Shown here piece after piece: positions 8,653 through 18,090 of a stretch of DNA of 64,000 nucleotides (its first letter is position 1; every line of letters begins with the position of its first letter). The notes below the pieces were generated by a model, which had not been told where the DNA came from, ran no database searches, and saw only the letters and a list, made by a program, of their open reading frames with translations. Source of the stretch: Paenibacillus sp. FSL H8-0079 (lineage in GTDB: Bacteria; Bacillota; Bacilli; Paenibacillales; Paenibacillaceae); contig NZ_CP150300.1 of NCBI RefSeq assembly GCF_037991315.1, forward strand, positions 4,278,001-4,342,000, read 5' to 3'. The translations under genes were made by a program, and so were the position numbers.

Positions 8653-9210
8653 TTACGCACGGGAAGAGTATTTACCTTCACGTGTATCGATCAGGAGAAC
8701 ATCACCTTCGTTAATGAACAAAGGAACTTGTACGTTCAAACCTGTTTCCACTTTTGCATTTTTGGTAGCGCCTTGTGCAGTGTTACCTTTAACGCTTGGC
8801 TCAGTCTCGATAACTTTCAACTCAACGCTTGTTGGCAAGTCGATTCCGAGGATTTCACCTTGGTAGCTAACGATCTTAACGACCATGTTTTCTTTCAGGA
8901 AGTTCAATTCCCATTCCAGTTGATCACTAGTCAATGTGAACTGATCATATGTTTCGTTATCCATGAACGTGTGCTCTGTACCACTTGCATACAGGTAGGA
9001 TACGCCACGGTTTTCGATGATAGCACGACCAATCGTTTCGCCTGCACGGAATGTTTTTTCAACGGTGTTACCGTTACGCAGGTTTTTCAATTTGGAACGT
9101 ACGAAGGCAGCGCCTTTACCTGGTTTAACGTGTTGGAAATCAAGCACGGTATAGATATCGTTATCTACTTGCACGGTCAAGCCTGTTTTAAAATCGTTTA
9201 CTGAAATCAC
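8653..9210 (-). CDS. efp: Translation elongation factor P
   Basis: Relieves ribosome stalling at polyproline stretches. All 185 residues align with the family: a KOW-like N-terminal domain, then two OB domains ending [20 protein letters not shown]. Lys32 sits in the loop [12 protein letters not shown], the site modified with 5-aminopentanol in B. subtilis. A GGAGGG box precedes the ATG. It lies downstream of the Xaa-Pro peptidase gene, as in B. subtilis, but the 313-base gap between them is filled with an inverted-repeat element (9245-9509) ending only 35 bases before this start. The efp promoter may therefore overlap the repeat. Confidence 0.96.
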   Translation of the reverse strand: MISVNDFKTGLTVQVDNDIYTVLDFQHVKPGKGAAFVRSKLKNLRNGNTVEKTFRAGETIGRAIIENRGVSYLYASGTEHTFMDNETYDQFTLTSDQLEWELNFLKENMVVKIVSYQGEILGIDLPTSVELKVIETEPSVKGNTAQGATKNAKVETGLNVQVPLFINEGDVLLIDTREGKYSSRA

Positions 9211-9244
9211 AAAAAATCCCTCCTGATATGGTTGAAAAGTAGGT

Positions 9245-9509
9245 GATATAAGACGATGGGTTAATGTAAAGGTGGGTTCATTCTGAATTGATGACCATGT
9301 GCAAACGTGACCGTTACGGGTTCGGATCGTTCCTCCGATCGCTGTTGTCTCCTCATTTTCCCGACTAGATTTTAATAAGGTTTAAAATGAGGAGACAAAG
9401 GCGAGCGCTTCGCTTCTTCAGAATCGATTCCGCTCCCTTCACTACTTTTGCAATGGTCCATAACAATCAGAAATAACCCGTACCTTTATATTAAAGATCG
9501 TCTTATATC
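9245..9509 (+). repeat. Interspersed long-inverted-repeat element, copy 1 (265 bp)
   Basis: The outer arms GATATAAGACGAT (9245-9257) and ATCGTCTTATATC (9497-9509) pair and the complementarity continues inward with interruptions for about 40 bases. The core holds a perfect 15-bp hairpin, TTGTCTCCTCATTTT (9345-9359) with 9384-9398. It is followed by GGCGAGCGCTTCGCTTCTTC, the block shared with the other copies. The core hairpin sequence differs from the other copies yet stays fully paired. It occupies almost the whole gap between the Xaa-Pro peptidase stop and efp. Confidence 0.85.
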
Positions 9510-9523
9510 CCTGTGGCTGTAAT

Positions 9524-10597
9524 TTAGCCGATTACGGTGAACTTCTTGTCCGACTTCGTGAGAATATGAATACCCGTCTCGGTAATCACTACGTCATCCT
9601 CGATACGCACGCCGCCAAGCCCATCAATATATATACCCGGTTCAACGGTAACAACCATCCCCGGTTTCAATACATCGTCGCTAAGCTTGGACAAGCGAGG
9701 AGCTTCATGAACTTCCATACCTAGACCGTGGCCTGTGCTATGTCCGAACTGATCTCCATATCCGTGACCTGCAATGATATCACGAGCCAGTGCATCTGCT
9801 TCCCGTCCGGTCATACCCGGTTTCAGGTTCTCCAGCGTATGTAACTGAGCTTCCAGTACAATGTCATAAATTTTGCGCAGTTCAGGTACAGGTGTGCCTG
9901 TTGCAATGGTACGTGTCAGATCTGAACAGTATCCGTCCAAAAGTGCACCGAAGTCAAATGTAATTAACTCATTTTGCCCGATGACCTTGCTGCTCGCTAC
10001 ACCGTGAGGCATAGCGGAACGTTCACCAGATGCTACAATCGTGTCGAACGAAGAGGACGTTGCTCCATGTTTGCGCATGAAGAACTCCATCTCCAGATCC
10101 ACTTCACGCTCCGTCATACCTGGTTTTGCAAACTGCAAAACGTGGCTGAACGTGGCATCCGCCAGATCTGCTGCTCTCTGCATGACTGCGATCTCATCTT
10201 CATCCTTGAACATGCGAAGTTGTTCCACGATTCCGGATACAGCTTTCAGTTCAATAGACTGAAGTGCTTCAGCATAAGCGGAATGTGTGCCGAATGTGAC
10301 ACTATCCTGCTCGAAGCCCACTTCTTTGATATTCGCGGATGCAAGCAGTTCGCGCACCGTATCCATCGGCTTAGCTCCATGCTCGACAACAGTAAATCCT
10401 TTGGCTTGCTGAGGCGCTTGTGACATGTAACGGAAATCTGTCAGCAAGAATGCATCCTGTTCCGTAATCAGCACATATCCCGCCGAGCCTGTAAAGCCCG
10501 TCATATAACGACGGTTAATCGGGTTTGTAATCAGCATTGCTGCGAGTTCACGCTCACGCATGGCTTCACGCAACTTATTTACTCGTTTGTTTTCCAT
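9524..10597 (-). CDS. Xaa-Pro peptidase, M24 family (YqhT/PapA type)
   Basis: Cytosolic metallopeptidase that removes N-terminal residues before proline. It has a creatinase-like N-terminal domain (about residues 1-125) and a pita-bread M24 catalytic domain. Metal-site motifs are [19 protein letters not shown] (two Asp), [14 protein letters not shown] (His) and two glutamates in [11 protein letters not shown] and [10 protein letters not shown]. Length 357 matches YqhT. It lies between aroQ and efp, the conserved order in Bacillaceae, and is separated from aroQ by 39 bases. Confidence 0.92.
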   Translation of the reverse strand: MENKRVNKLREAMRERELAAMLITNPINRRYMTGFTGSAGYVLITEQDAFLLTDFRYMSQAPQQAKGFTVVEHGAKPMDTVRELLASANIKEVGFEQDSVTFGTHSAYAEALQSIELKAVSGIVEQLRMFKDEDEIAVMQRAADLADATFSHVLQFAKPGMTEREVDLEMEFFMRKHGATSSSFDTIVASGERSAMPHGVASSKVIGQNELITFDFGALLDGYCSDLTRTIATGTPVPELRKIYDIVLEAQLHTLENLKPGMTGREADALARDIIAGHGYGDQFGHSTGHGLGMEVHEAPRLSKLSDDVLKPGMVVTVEPGIYIDGLGGVRIEDDVVITETGIHILTKSDKKFTVIG

Positions 10598-10636
10598 CGG
10601 TAACCCTTCTTTCTCTCACATTCCCGGGTTCCCGGC

Positions 10637-11080
10637 TCAGGTTTGTTTGTCCAGATGACGCACAAGAGCCAGCAATCCCAGTTCATAGCTTACTTCGCCA
10701 AATCCGGCAATCTGCCCGATTGTTTCCGCTGCAATCACTGAATGATGTCTGAACGCTTCGCGTGCATGAATGTTGGATAGATGTACTTCCACTGTAGGGA
10801 CTTTAACAGCATTGATTGCATCACGTATAGCATAGCTATAATGGGTAAATGCTCCGGCATTCAGTATGATTCCGTCTGCCTCACCCATCGCTGCATGAAT
10901 GCGGTCAATGATGTCCCCTTCATGGTTCGATTGATAAAAAGCGATGGAGACGCCAAGTTCATCAGCCTGTCTGCGAATTTTGTCCTCAATATCCTTCAGA
11001 CTAAGCGTTCCATAGATGCCCGGTTCACGTACACCAAGCATGTTCAGGTTCGGACCATTGATCACAATAATTCGTTTCAT
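10637..11080 (-). CDS. aroQ: 3-dehydroquinate dehydratase, type II
   Basis: Third step of the shikimate pathway. Motifs seen are INGPNLNMLGVREPGIYG at the N terminus (catalytic Tyr in the last), FYQSNHEGDIIDRI, and VEVHLSNIHAREAFRHHS containing the catalytic His. With the ATG at 11080 the protein is 147 residues, the family length. A GGAG box lies 5 bases upstream of that ATG; the longer frame to 11110 lacks one. Equivalent to yqhS in B. subtilis. Confidence 0.95.
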   Translation of the reverse strand: MKRIIVINGPNLNMLGVREPGIYGTLSLKDIEDKIRRQADELGVSIAFYQSNHEGDIIDRIHAAMGEADGIILNAGAFTHYSYAIRDAINAVKVPTVEVHLSNIHAREAFRHHSVIAAETIGQIAGFGEVSYELGLLALVRHLDKQT

Positions 11081-11156
11081 CGCTGCTCCACCCTCTCTGC
11101 AAATAACCATCTGCTATTTTAACACAGGCATTGCCGGATTGAGAAGCTTTTTTGCG

Positions 11157-11735
11157 CTATGCCCCCGCTTGCTCTGGCTCGCGTTTGCGTTCGTCCGTGT
11201 ACTCCATGGCTACCGTGTAACCAATGAACAGCCCCCATAGCAAAAAGAAACAGAGTTCTGTGATGATCGAATCCCACGTTAAACCGTTCAAAGGCTTCAT
11301 CATCCCCAGTTTTGGTCCTACCAGTATAAAGAGAATCAGCCACCAGACGATTCCATACACCATGCCGGGTAATGGCCCTTTCAGTTTTCTAATCGTGAAC
11401 GTGTAGAGCAAGGATGCCAAGATGGAAAAGACGATAAAAAACAGCCAGCCTGTCAAATGCCCAGCTGCGGTATATATATATTCATGTTTGAAAAAAGGTT
11501 CGGCCAGAAATCCCACCGGCACAATTGTAAAATGTAGCAGATAGAATAGCCAATGTAGCCCACCCCAGATAAAACCGGCAAAGAAGCCAAGCTCTAACGC
11601 AAAGGAAAATGGCTTGGTGTAGTAGTGTGCTTGACCTTGCCTCTGGGTAGCGCGTCTGCCTTTGTCTTTTTGCTGCCGTTCTTTCGGACGTTGACCTTCA
11701 TCTTGTGATGTATCTTCATGCTTACGCTCTGTCAT
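11157..11735 (-). CDS. yqhR: YqhR-like conserved membrane protein
   Basis: A hydrophilic, highly charged N terminus (about 40 residues) is followed by four hydrophobic helices (about residues 47-67, 88-112, 123-141 and 158-178) and a charged tail. Function is unknown. Assignment to YqhR rests on topology, size (192) and position beside aroQ, divergent from yqhQ, matching the B. subtilis yqhP-yqhT neighbourhood. Confidence 0.75.
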   Translation of the reverse strand: MTERKHEDTSQDEGQRPKERQQKDKGRRATQRQGQAHYYTKPFSFALELGFFAGFIWGGLHWLFYLLHFTIVPVGFLAEPFFKHEYIYTAAGHLTGWLFFIVFSILASLLYTFTIRKLKGPLPGMVYGIVWWLILFILVGPKLGMMKPLNGLTWDSIITELCFFLLWGLFIGYTVAMEYTDERKREPEQAGA

Positions 11736-11948
11736 CGATATTCTCCTTCATTCAGTTGATAATCCCGCATTATGCCTCGAATTTCCGCTCCGATTCTACG
11801 AGGTAGTATGTTCAAAACAGGACAATCTTAACAACATCCTTCAAGGTTTGACTCACAAACTAGAAATTGCTCTTAAAATTCGATACAATAGGGTTATTAA
11901 ACTGCCTTTGATCGCGAAGGCTTAGAACAGAATAGGAAGGTGAATAAT

Positions 11949-12941
11949 TTGCCTCAACAATCCAAGCCTGTCAGCTATGGGGGGCAAGCTGTCATTGAAG
12001 GCGTAATGTTCGGTGGGAAACATGTCAACGTTACAGCTGTTCGTAGAAAAGACGGCGAAATTACGTATCTGGAAGTTCCCAAGCAAGACAAGTCCTGGGT
12101 CACAAAATTGCGGCGGATTCCTTTATTACGCGGAATTGTCAGCATTATAGATTCAAGTGTCAAAGGTAGCAGACATCTCAATTATTCTGCTGACGCCTAT
12201 GCTGATGATGAACTGGAACCGGAAGAGAAAGCCAAGCAAAAAGAGAAAGAAGGTTCGGGCTGGAGCCTTAGCATGATCATCGGTGTAACTGCCGTAGCTA
12301 TCCTTTCATTCCTTTTTGGTAAAGTTGTGCTGACATTGCTTCCTGTTGTTATCGAGAATTTTCTATTTAAAAATGCATTCGACAATCAGTTTTTGCATAA
12401 TTTACTGGAAGGCGGCATTAAGCTGATCCTGTTACTCGCCTATCTGTGGTTAATTTCACAGACGCCGATGATCAAACGTCTCTTCCAGTATCATGGAGCG
12501 GAACACAAGGTGATCAGCGCACATGAGGCTGGCGAAGAATTGACACCCGAGAATGTGCAAAAGTACAGCCGACTGCACTACCGTTGTGGAAGCAGCTTTA
12601 TTATGTTGACTGTCATTATTGGGGTGTTTCTCTACTCCCTCTTCACGTACGATAACCTCTGGGAACGGATGGGTCAGCGTTTGCTATTGTTGCCTGTTGT
12701 ACTGGGCATTTCTTTTGAACTGTTAAAGCTCACGAATTCAGTACGTGATATTCCTGTACTGCGTTATCTCGGATACCCGGGATTGTGGCTGCAATTGCTG
12801 ACAACAAAAGAACCGACTAATGAACAGGTAGAAGTATCCATTGCTTCGTTTAATCGTATGCGTGAGTTGGATGCCAAGCTCGCCAATGTCTCTGCTACAT
12901 CAGAAGTACCTGTTGCAACACTCGATCCTGTGAAAGGGTGA
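11949..12941 (+). CDS. yqhQ: DUF1385 family protein YqhQ
   Basis: Predicted metal-dependent membrane protein of unknown reaction. Family motifs are YGGQAVIEGVMFGG at the N terminus, FQYHGAEHKVISAHEAG in the middle and RYLGYPGLWLQLLTTKEP near the end. Hydrophobic segments lie at about residues 100-125, 145-165 and 205-250. I place the start at the TTG at 11949, 6 bases after AGGAAGGTG; the GTG at 11940 overlaps that ribosome-binding site. It is transcribed divergently from yqhR and overlaps the next coding frame. Confidence 0.88.
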   Translation: MPQQSKPVSYGGQAVIEGVMFGGKHVNVTAVRRKDGEITYLEVPKQDKSWVTKLRRIPLLRGIVSIIDSSVKGSRHLNYSADAYADDELEPEEKAKQKEKEGSGWSLSMIIGVTAVAILSFLFGKVVLTLLPVVIENFLFKNAFDNQFLHNLLEGGIKLILLLAYLWLISQTPMIKRLFQYHGAEHKVISAHEAGEELTPENVQKYSRLHYRCGSSFIMLTVIIGVFLYSLFTYDNLWERMGQRLLLLPVVLGISFELLKLTNSVRDIPVLRYLGYPGLWLQLLTTKEPTNEQVEVSIASFNRMRELDAKLANVSATSEVPVATLDPVKG

Positions 12942-12946
12942 ATGAT

Positions 12947-13279
12947 ATGAACAAGCAGGCAATCTTATTTTGGACGTTCATCGCACTAGCTGCTGTTGGA
13001 GTCTTGACTTGGTTGGGGAGCGCTAGCCCATCCAGGATCATTATTCCACTGGTCGTGTTCGGAGCTGTATTCCTGCTGTATAAGTATCCGCCTCGTCGCT
13101 GGGCACGCAAAGCCAAATCACCGAAGATTAAGCCATCGGCACGTACCATGGCGAAAGTCAATGCACAGTCCAGTGCCAGAAAGAGCAGCGGCTCTTCTAA
13201 GAAACGCAAGGATTATCCTTTCCAAGTGATTCAGGGACAAAAAGGTAAAAGCGATGAAGATGTACCTAAATTTCACTAA
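12947..13279 (+). CDS. Small membrane protein with basic tail (hypothetical)
   Basis: The 110-residue protein has two hydrophobic helices (about residues 5-22 and 30-46) and then a strongly basic Ser/Lys-rich tail (PPRRWARKAKSPKIKPSAR). I do not recognise a named domain. The ATG at 12947 follows AAAGGGTG by about 7 bases and lies 5 bases after the yqhQ stop, so the two are probably co-transcribed and share the terminator at 13296. Confidence 0.75.
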   Translation: MNKQAILFWTFIALAAVGVLTWLGSASPSRIIIPLVVFGAVFLLYKYPPRRWARKAKSPKIKPSARTMAKVNAQSSARKSSGSSKKRKDYPFQVIQGQKGKSDEDVPKFH

Positions 13280-13295
13280 AAGTTATTGAACATAC

Positions 13296-13335
13296 AAAAA
13301 AGCAATTCTCTCAATACGCGGAGAATTGCTTTTTT
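13296..13335. terminator. Bidirectional terminator between convergent genes
   Basis: Perfect 15-bp stem (13296-13310 with 13321-13335), loop TCAATACGCG, with A-tract and T-tract on the two sides so it can serve both yqhQ-operon and patatin transcripts. Confidence 0.9.
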
Positions 13336-13340
13336 CACGT

Positions 13341-14342
13341 TTATACAGGGATCAGAGGTGGGGCTTCCCCCTGTTTCTTGCGCAGTTCTTTTCTTTGTTT
13401 GTCCAGCTGATCATCATACATTTTCGTATTCCATCCATTGAAAAATTCAGTTCCTGCGGTAGCTCCTGATCGATATAAAGCTGTGCTGTCCTGTACCGAT
13501 AAATGAAACTGCGTCGGTTTAATCCCAAGCGTTGGTATCTTCACTGTACGAAACCGGTTAATCTGTTCGATATAGCGCTCATCATGAGCGGTCAGCATCG
13601 TCTCCACAAGAGCCTGAAGCATGCTTAGCGGTCCTTTAATCCGGGCAGGTTCCACTTCCGTCTTACCCACCATCTTGAATCCGACAACCGGAATAACATC
13701 TCCCCATCGTTCCGAACGATCCCCATCGAAGAGCCACAACGGAAAATTGCTAAGCAACCCACCATCTACGACATATACGAACTGATCTTGAAAAGCTAGA
13801 CCTTTGGAGAATACCGGCGATTTGCGTATCACGACCGGATCGAAAAAATACGGAATACTGCAACTCATACGTACCGCTTTCGCAACATCCAGCTTGGAAG
13901 GATCAATGCCGAATCGCCGAATATCGTCCGGCAGCACCAGAATGGTCCCATTGGATATATCTGATGCGGTAATGAGCAGCTTGCCTTGCGGCAAGTCAGC
14001 AAACGTGCGAATCCCTTTCTGCTCCAGCATCTTGCGAATCCATGATTCTAGGGCTTCCCCCGAATACAAACCTTTTTTCAAGAACAGCCTCGCTGCGGGT
14101 CCGATCCATCGGGTATTAAATATGGGGGAACGACGCAGCAATGAAGCAAACGGCGTATTCTCAATGATGACTTTCATCTCTTCGGCCCGGTAACCGGCCG
14201 CTAGCAGGGCTGCTACAATGGAACCGGATGATGTGCCTGCTACTCGATTAAACTGAATGCCGCAGTCTTGAGCACCCTGTACAGCACCCGCAAGCGAGAT
14301 TCCTTTGACGCCTCCACCTTCAAACACCGCGTTAATTAACAC
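13341..14342 (-). CDS. Patatin-like phospholipase
   Basis: Predicted lipid acyl hydrolase with a Ser-Asp dyad. The oxyanion-hole motif FEGGGVKGISLAGAV is at residues about 7-21, the nucleophile elbow GTSSGS at about 36-41 and the catalytic Asp motif DGGLLSNFP at about 195-203. The start is GTG at 14342. Length 333 is usual for bacterial RssA/YchK-type patatins. No signal peptide is seen, so it is probably cytosolic. The substrate is not deducible. It stands alone between the yqhQ operon and a secreted hydrolase. Confidence 0.88.
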   Translation of the reverse strand: MLINAVFEGGGVKGISLAGAVQGAQDCGIQFNRVAGTSSGSIVAALLAAGYRAEEMKVIIENTPFASLLRRSPIFNTRWIGPAARLFLKKGLYSGEALESWIRKMLEQKGIRTFADLPQGKLLITASDISNGTILVLPDDIRRFGIDPSKLDVAKAVRMSCSIPYFFDPVVIRKSPVFSKGLAFQDQFVYVVDGGLLSNFPLWLFDGDRSERWGDVIPVVGFKMVGKTEVEPARIKGPLSMLQALVETMLTAHDERYIEQINRFRTVKIPTLGIKPTQFHLSVQDSTALYRSGATAGTEFFNGWNTKMYDDQLDKQRKELRKKQGEAPPLIPV

Positions 14343-14431
14343 AACAAAACCCCCGTTCTCCAGGCAGCCACGTTTCTACTGCCACTCTATGAGAACAAGA
14401 GTTTGTCTTATAACTGTATTGTTAAAATATT

Positions 14432-16042
14432 TTAGAGACCATAGTAGGCTTTCAATTTGGCAATCAAGCCGAGAGGATTCTTCGTCAGGTACTGTGAACT
14501 AAAGTAAATATCCCCTTTAACTGAAGCATACTTCTTGTTGTAGTTTAGTTGATCGATGATCTCCTGTGATGTCTGCCAACCAATTTCAGGGGTACCTAAC
14601 TTATAAGGAGAGTGGCCGATATACAATTTTACATTCGTGTTAGCCACTTCATTCGCCCACCAGTCCACGACTTTGTCGTATCGGGCTACGCTCAGTGTCA
14701 TACTCCAATACACCTGAGGAGCGACATAGTCGATCCACTCCTGGTTAATCCATGTCCGCACATCTGCATTCATGCTATCATACGCGGTTACTCCTGCTTT
14801 GGTATCAGAGCCGGTCAGATCAACGGATTTGTTACGCCATACACCAAACGGACTAATTCCATATTCAACGTTAGCTTTCACTCTGTGAATGCTCTGTCCG
14901 AGCTGCTTGACGAATTGATTAATATTGTCCCGACGCCATTCAGCACGATCTTTGGTATTTAAGGTGTTATAGGTTTTGAATGCTGCATCATCATTAAAAG
15001 TCACATTGGACGGATAGAAATAATCATCCAGATGTACACCATCAATATCATACTGATTGACCACTTCCATGATCGTATCGATAATATGCTGTCTGGCTTC
15101 CGGGATACCTGGGTTAATGTACATTTTGCCGGATGCATTCACAATCCAGTCAGGATGAAGCTTGGAGATGTGGTTTGCAGCCAAATTGGTTGTACTCGCT
15201 GAGTTCGTTGCTCTAAACGGATTAAACCAAGCGTGGAATTCCAGGCCCCGTTTGTGTGCTTCCTCGACCATAAACGCAAGGGGATCATAACCTGGGTCTT
15301 TACCCTGTGTTCCTGTTAGTACGCTGTTCCAAGGTACCAAACCTGAAGGATAGATGGCATCCCCGTTGGCTCTCACTTGGACAAATACGGCGTTAATACC
15401 CATACCTTGCAAAGTATCAAGCTGTTTAGTGTATTCCTGCTTTTGCTTCTCTACATTTCCCTTGGCACCGGATGAAGGCCAGTCTCCATTCACAGTGGAG
15501 ATCCAGGCTCCCCGCATCTCTTCAGTAGCTGGTACAGTACCCGTGCCTCCAGGCTCTGCTGGGGTTGCGGGAGTTGGTTCAGGAGTTGGTACTGATTCAT
15601 CTCCTGTGTACAGATCAATGGTTTGGGCTGCCTGATTCCAGTTCACCCGAATACCAAGGTTCTCACTGACGAATCGAATGGGTACCATGACCCGACCTTG
15701 CTTTAATTCTACTGATGCATCCAAACCAACTATAGCGTTATCCACGGTTGCCTGCTGGCGTCCGCTCGTCATTGAGATAACCGAGTCGGATTTCTGAATG
15801 GTCACGGTACGTGTAGCCTGAGACCACAGTACAGATGCACCAAGTCCTTCGCTAATCACACGCAGAGGTACCATCGTTACATTTACTTTGGGCAGAATGT
15901 AGGGAGATACATCCGATTCCAAACGGTTGCCATCTAGAAAAATAGCGATTTCCTTCTGCCCGGCTGCTTGTGCCGTCATACCTGCTGTCTGTAATCCAAG
16001 TACAAAAATAAGCAGCATCATCAATCCTTTACGAAGCTTCAT
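14432..16042 (-). CDS. Secreted glycosyl-hydrolase-like protein (GHL10/DUF187) with N-terminal stalk domains
   Basis: A signal peptide (about residues 1-27, ending AGMTAQAAG) is followed by two copper-amine-oxidase-N-type stalk repeats (about 30-150, with VTMVPLRVISEGLGASVLW and VMVPIRFVSENLGIRVNW). A Pro/Thr linker (about 150-168) leads to a GHL10 TIM-barrel (about 172-536) beginning EEMRGAWISTVNGDWPS. Barrel motifs include VFVQVRANGDAIYPS, FHAWFNPFRA and DGVHLDDYFYP; the two Asp of the last are probable catalytic acids by analogy. The family, related to B. subtilis YngK, is thought to act on peptidoglycan or polysaccharide. The stalk repeats suggest cell-wall attachment. Confidence 0.88.
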   Translation of the reverse strand: MKLRKGLMMLLIFVLGLQTAGMTAQAAGQKEIAIFLDGNRLESDVSPYILPKVNVTMVPLRVISEGLGASVLWSQATRTVTIQKSDSVISMTSGRQQATVDNAIVGLDASVELKQGRVMVPIRFVSENLGIRVNWNQAAQTIDLYTGDESVPTPEPTPATPAEPGGTGTVPATEEMRGAWISTVNGDWPSSGAKGNVEKQKQEYTKQLDTLQGMGINAVFVQVRANGDAIYPSGLVPWNSVLTGTQGKDPGYDPLAFMVEEAHKRGLEFHAWFNPFRATNSASTTNLAANHISKLHPDWIVNASGKMYINPGIPEARQHIIDTIMEVVNQYDIDGVHLDDYFYPSNVTFNDDAAFKTYNTLNTKDRAEWRRDNINQFVKQLGQSIHRVKANVEYGISPFGVWRNKSVDLTGSDTKAGVTAYDSMNADVRTWINQEWIDYVAPQVYWSMTLSVARYDKVVDWWANEVANTNVKLYIGHSPYKLGTPEIGWQTSQEIIDQLNYNKKYASVKGDIYFSSQYLTKNPLGLIAKLKAYYGL

Positions 16043-16154
16043 TAGTGCAGTCCTCCAAAATCATTATAAATTTGCGGTAAATTCTACTAGTTTAATAGAC
16101 GCTCCTAACGTTTGTTTAGTTGCGATAATCACCAAATTATGGTGTGATTGCACA

Positions 16155-16193
16155 TAAAAAAATGCTTCCTGCCATTGAAACGGCAAGAAGCAT
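16155..16193 (-). terminator. Rho-independent terminator of mntR
   Basis: The 12-base arms 16162-16173 and 16182-16193 pair with one mismatch. On the minus strand the hairpin is followed by a run of seven T. It lies 59 bases past the mntR stop. Confidence 0.85.
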
Positions 16194-16251
16194 CCTTTGA
16201 TCATAGGATACGATTCATTGTATATCACCCTGTTTAAACCACTGCTGAAAC

Positions 16252-16680
16252 TTAAGACTCCGTATTACTCATGACATCCTGAAGATTTTTGAGATCACGC
16301 AACCGACTCTCGTCCTGACGGAAGTATTCGACCAAAGACTCAATACATGTAATGGAGTCCCAGCTCAGGTGATGTTCAATGCCTTCAACATCATTGTAGA
16401 TATTTTCTTCCTGAACACCAATCGTCGTCAAAAACTGTTCAAGCAGATGATGGCGTTCCATCAAACGTTTGCCCATCTTTTTGCCTTTTGGCGTAAGCAC
16501 CAATCCGCGGTACTTCTCATAAATCAGGTACTCGTCTTTGTCCAGCTTTTGGATCATCTTCGTCACCGATGAAGGATGTACTTCCAGTCCTTCAGCTATA
16601 TCAGACACACGAGCATAGCCCTTTTCATCAATTAATTTGTATATACGCTCCAAATAATCTTCCATACTGGGCGTTGGCAT
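16252..16680 (-). CDS. mntR: Manganese-responsive repressor MntR
   Basis: DtxR-family regulator of manganese uptake. At 142 residues it has exactly the B. subtilis length. All binuclear metal-site ligands are in place: Asp8, Glu11, His77, Glu99, Glu102 and His103. A winged helix-turn-helix occupies about residues 5-65 ([20 protein letters not shown]). It is divergent from splB; no manganese transporter gene lies in the window, so its targets are elsewhere. Confidence 0.95.
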   Translation of the reverse strand: MPTPSMEDYLERIYKLIDEKGYARVSDIAEGLEVHPSSVTKMIQKLDKDEYLIYEKYRGLVLTPKGKKMGKRLMERHHLLEQFLTTIGVQEENIYNDVEGIEHHLSWDSITCIESLVEYFRQDESRLRDLKNLQDVMSNTES

Positions 16681-16872
16681 CTGCTTCCCTCTCTTCTCTC
16701 TGACCGGCCCCTATTCGTGCCTGGTCCCTATCTTATAATGATACATGTTATCAATACGCATTGGCAAGTCCTGCACAATTCGGGGCGTATTGTTACGCAA
16801 GTAATTGGCAGGCGTGACATCTCCCCAAACGAGGCAAACTAAGCAAAGTTCCGCATCGAAAGGAGTGATTTC

Positions 16873-17943
16873 GTGAGTACAAGTGTTGCCTCACCGCCAG
16901 TTCGTAAAGCAAAAGGTACTAAACCCTTTATTCCCGATTTGGTGTACTTTGAACCCGGTGCGCTGGAATATGATAAAGGTAAACGAATTATGGAATGGGT
17001 CACATCCAAAAACATACCCTATCAGATGACCACATCCCATAACCGGATCACGAACCTGCCAGGTGAAACCGAACAAGAAAAGTACCGGATGGCGAAGCGT
17101 ACTCTGGTTGTTGGTGTGCGCAAAACACTCAAGTTCGACCAGTCTAAACCTTCAGCGGAATATGCCATTCCCATCTCTACAGGCTGTATGGGGCACTGTC
17201 ATTATTGTTATCTTCAAACTACACTTGGCGCCAAACCTTATGTCCGTGTGTACGTCAATACGGATGAGATCATTCAGGCTGCGAAAGGATACATCGAAGA
17301 ACGCGCGCCTGAAATTACACGATTTGAAGCTGCCTGTACGTCTGATCCCGTAGGACTGGAGCATATCACGGAGAATTTAAGTGACTTGATCCGTTTTATG
17401 GCGGAAGAAGAATATGGACGCTTGCGCTTCGTAACCAAATATCATCACGTTGATCCGTTGCTGAACATTAAGCATAACGGCCACACCCGTATCCGGTTTA
17501 GTGTCAATTCGGATTATGTTATCAAAAACTTTGAACCGGCTACCTCCAGATTTGAGGAACGCATTGAAGCTGCTGGCAAAATTGCACACGCCGGTTATCC
17601 CCTGGGATTCATTATCGCTCCGATTATGTGGTATGAAGGCTGGGAAGAAGGATACTCGGATCTGTTGCAGAAGCTGGCAGATACGCTTCCAGAGGAAGCA
17701 ACCAAGGATCTTACCTTTGAGATGATCCAGCACCGTTTTACCAAAACGGCCAAAGCAACCATTGAGAAACGTTATCCTAAAACCAAGCTGGAGATGGATA
17801 TCGAGAAACGTAAGATGAAATGGGGCCGCTGGGGTCAGTACAAGTATGTGTATAAGGATGACCAGCAAGATGCGCTGCGCGAATTCATTACGGAACGGAT
17901 CTTTGAACATTTTCCACTAGCCAATATTGATTACTTCACCTAA
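16873..17943 (+). CDS. splB: Spore photoproduct lyase
   Basis: Radical SAM enzyme that directly reverses the thymine dimer (spore photoproduct) during germination. The cluster motif is CMGHCHYC (CX3CX2C). The conserved EAACTSDPVGLEH segment carries the cysteine that acts as hydrogen donor in the family. The start is GTG at 16873, 7 bases after GGAG. Length 356 is close to SplB (342). The N terminus has a short basic extension. Strong evidence for an endospore former. Confidence 0.96.
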   Translation: MSTSVASPPVRKAKGTKPFIPDLVYFEPGALEYDKGKRIMEWVTSKNIPYQMTTSHNRITNLPGETEQEKYRMAKRTLVVGVRKTLKFDQSKPSAEYAIPISTGCMGHCHYCYLQTTLGAKPYVRVYVNTDEIIQAAKGYIEERAPEITRFEAACTSDPVGLEHITENLSDLIRFMAEEEYGRLRFVTKYHHVDPLLNIKHNGHTRIRFSVNSDYVIKNFEPATSRFEERIEAAGKIAHAGYPLGFIIAPIMWYEGWEEGYSDLLQKLADTLPEEATKDLTFEMIQHRFTKTAKATIEKRYPKTKLEMDIEKRKMKWGRWGQYKYVYKDDQQDALREFITERIFEHFPLANIDYFT

Positions 17944-18003
17944 ACAAAAAACAGGATTTACCACAATCATATGCTGATAACTGCATTCCCTACAAACGAT
18001 TAA

Positions 18004-18054
18004 AAAGCAGGTTACATGACCCAGAGTGACTCTGGTTAACATGTAGCCTGCTTT
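18004..18054. terminator. Bidirectional terminator between splB and ccdA
   Basis: AAAGCAGG-TACATG pairs with CATGTA-CCTGCTTT across a 20-base loop that itself contains CCAGAGTGACTCTGG. Each side carries a short A or T tract. Confidence 0.8.
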
Positions 18055-18090
18055 GTCATGCATTTTTAAAATTAAATTCAGTTGATGCGT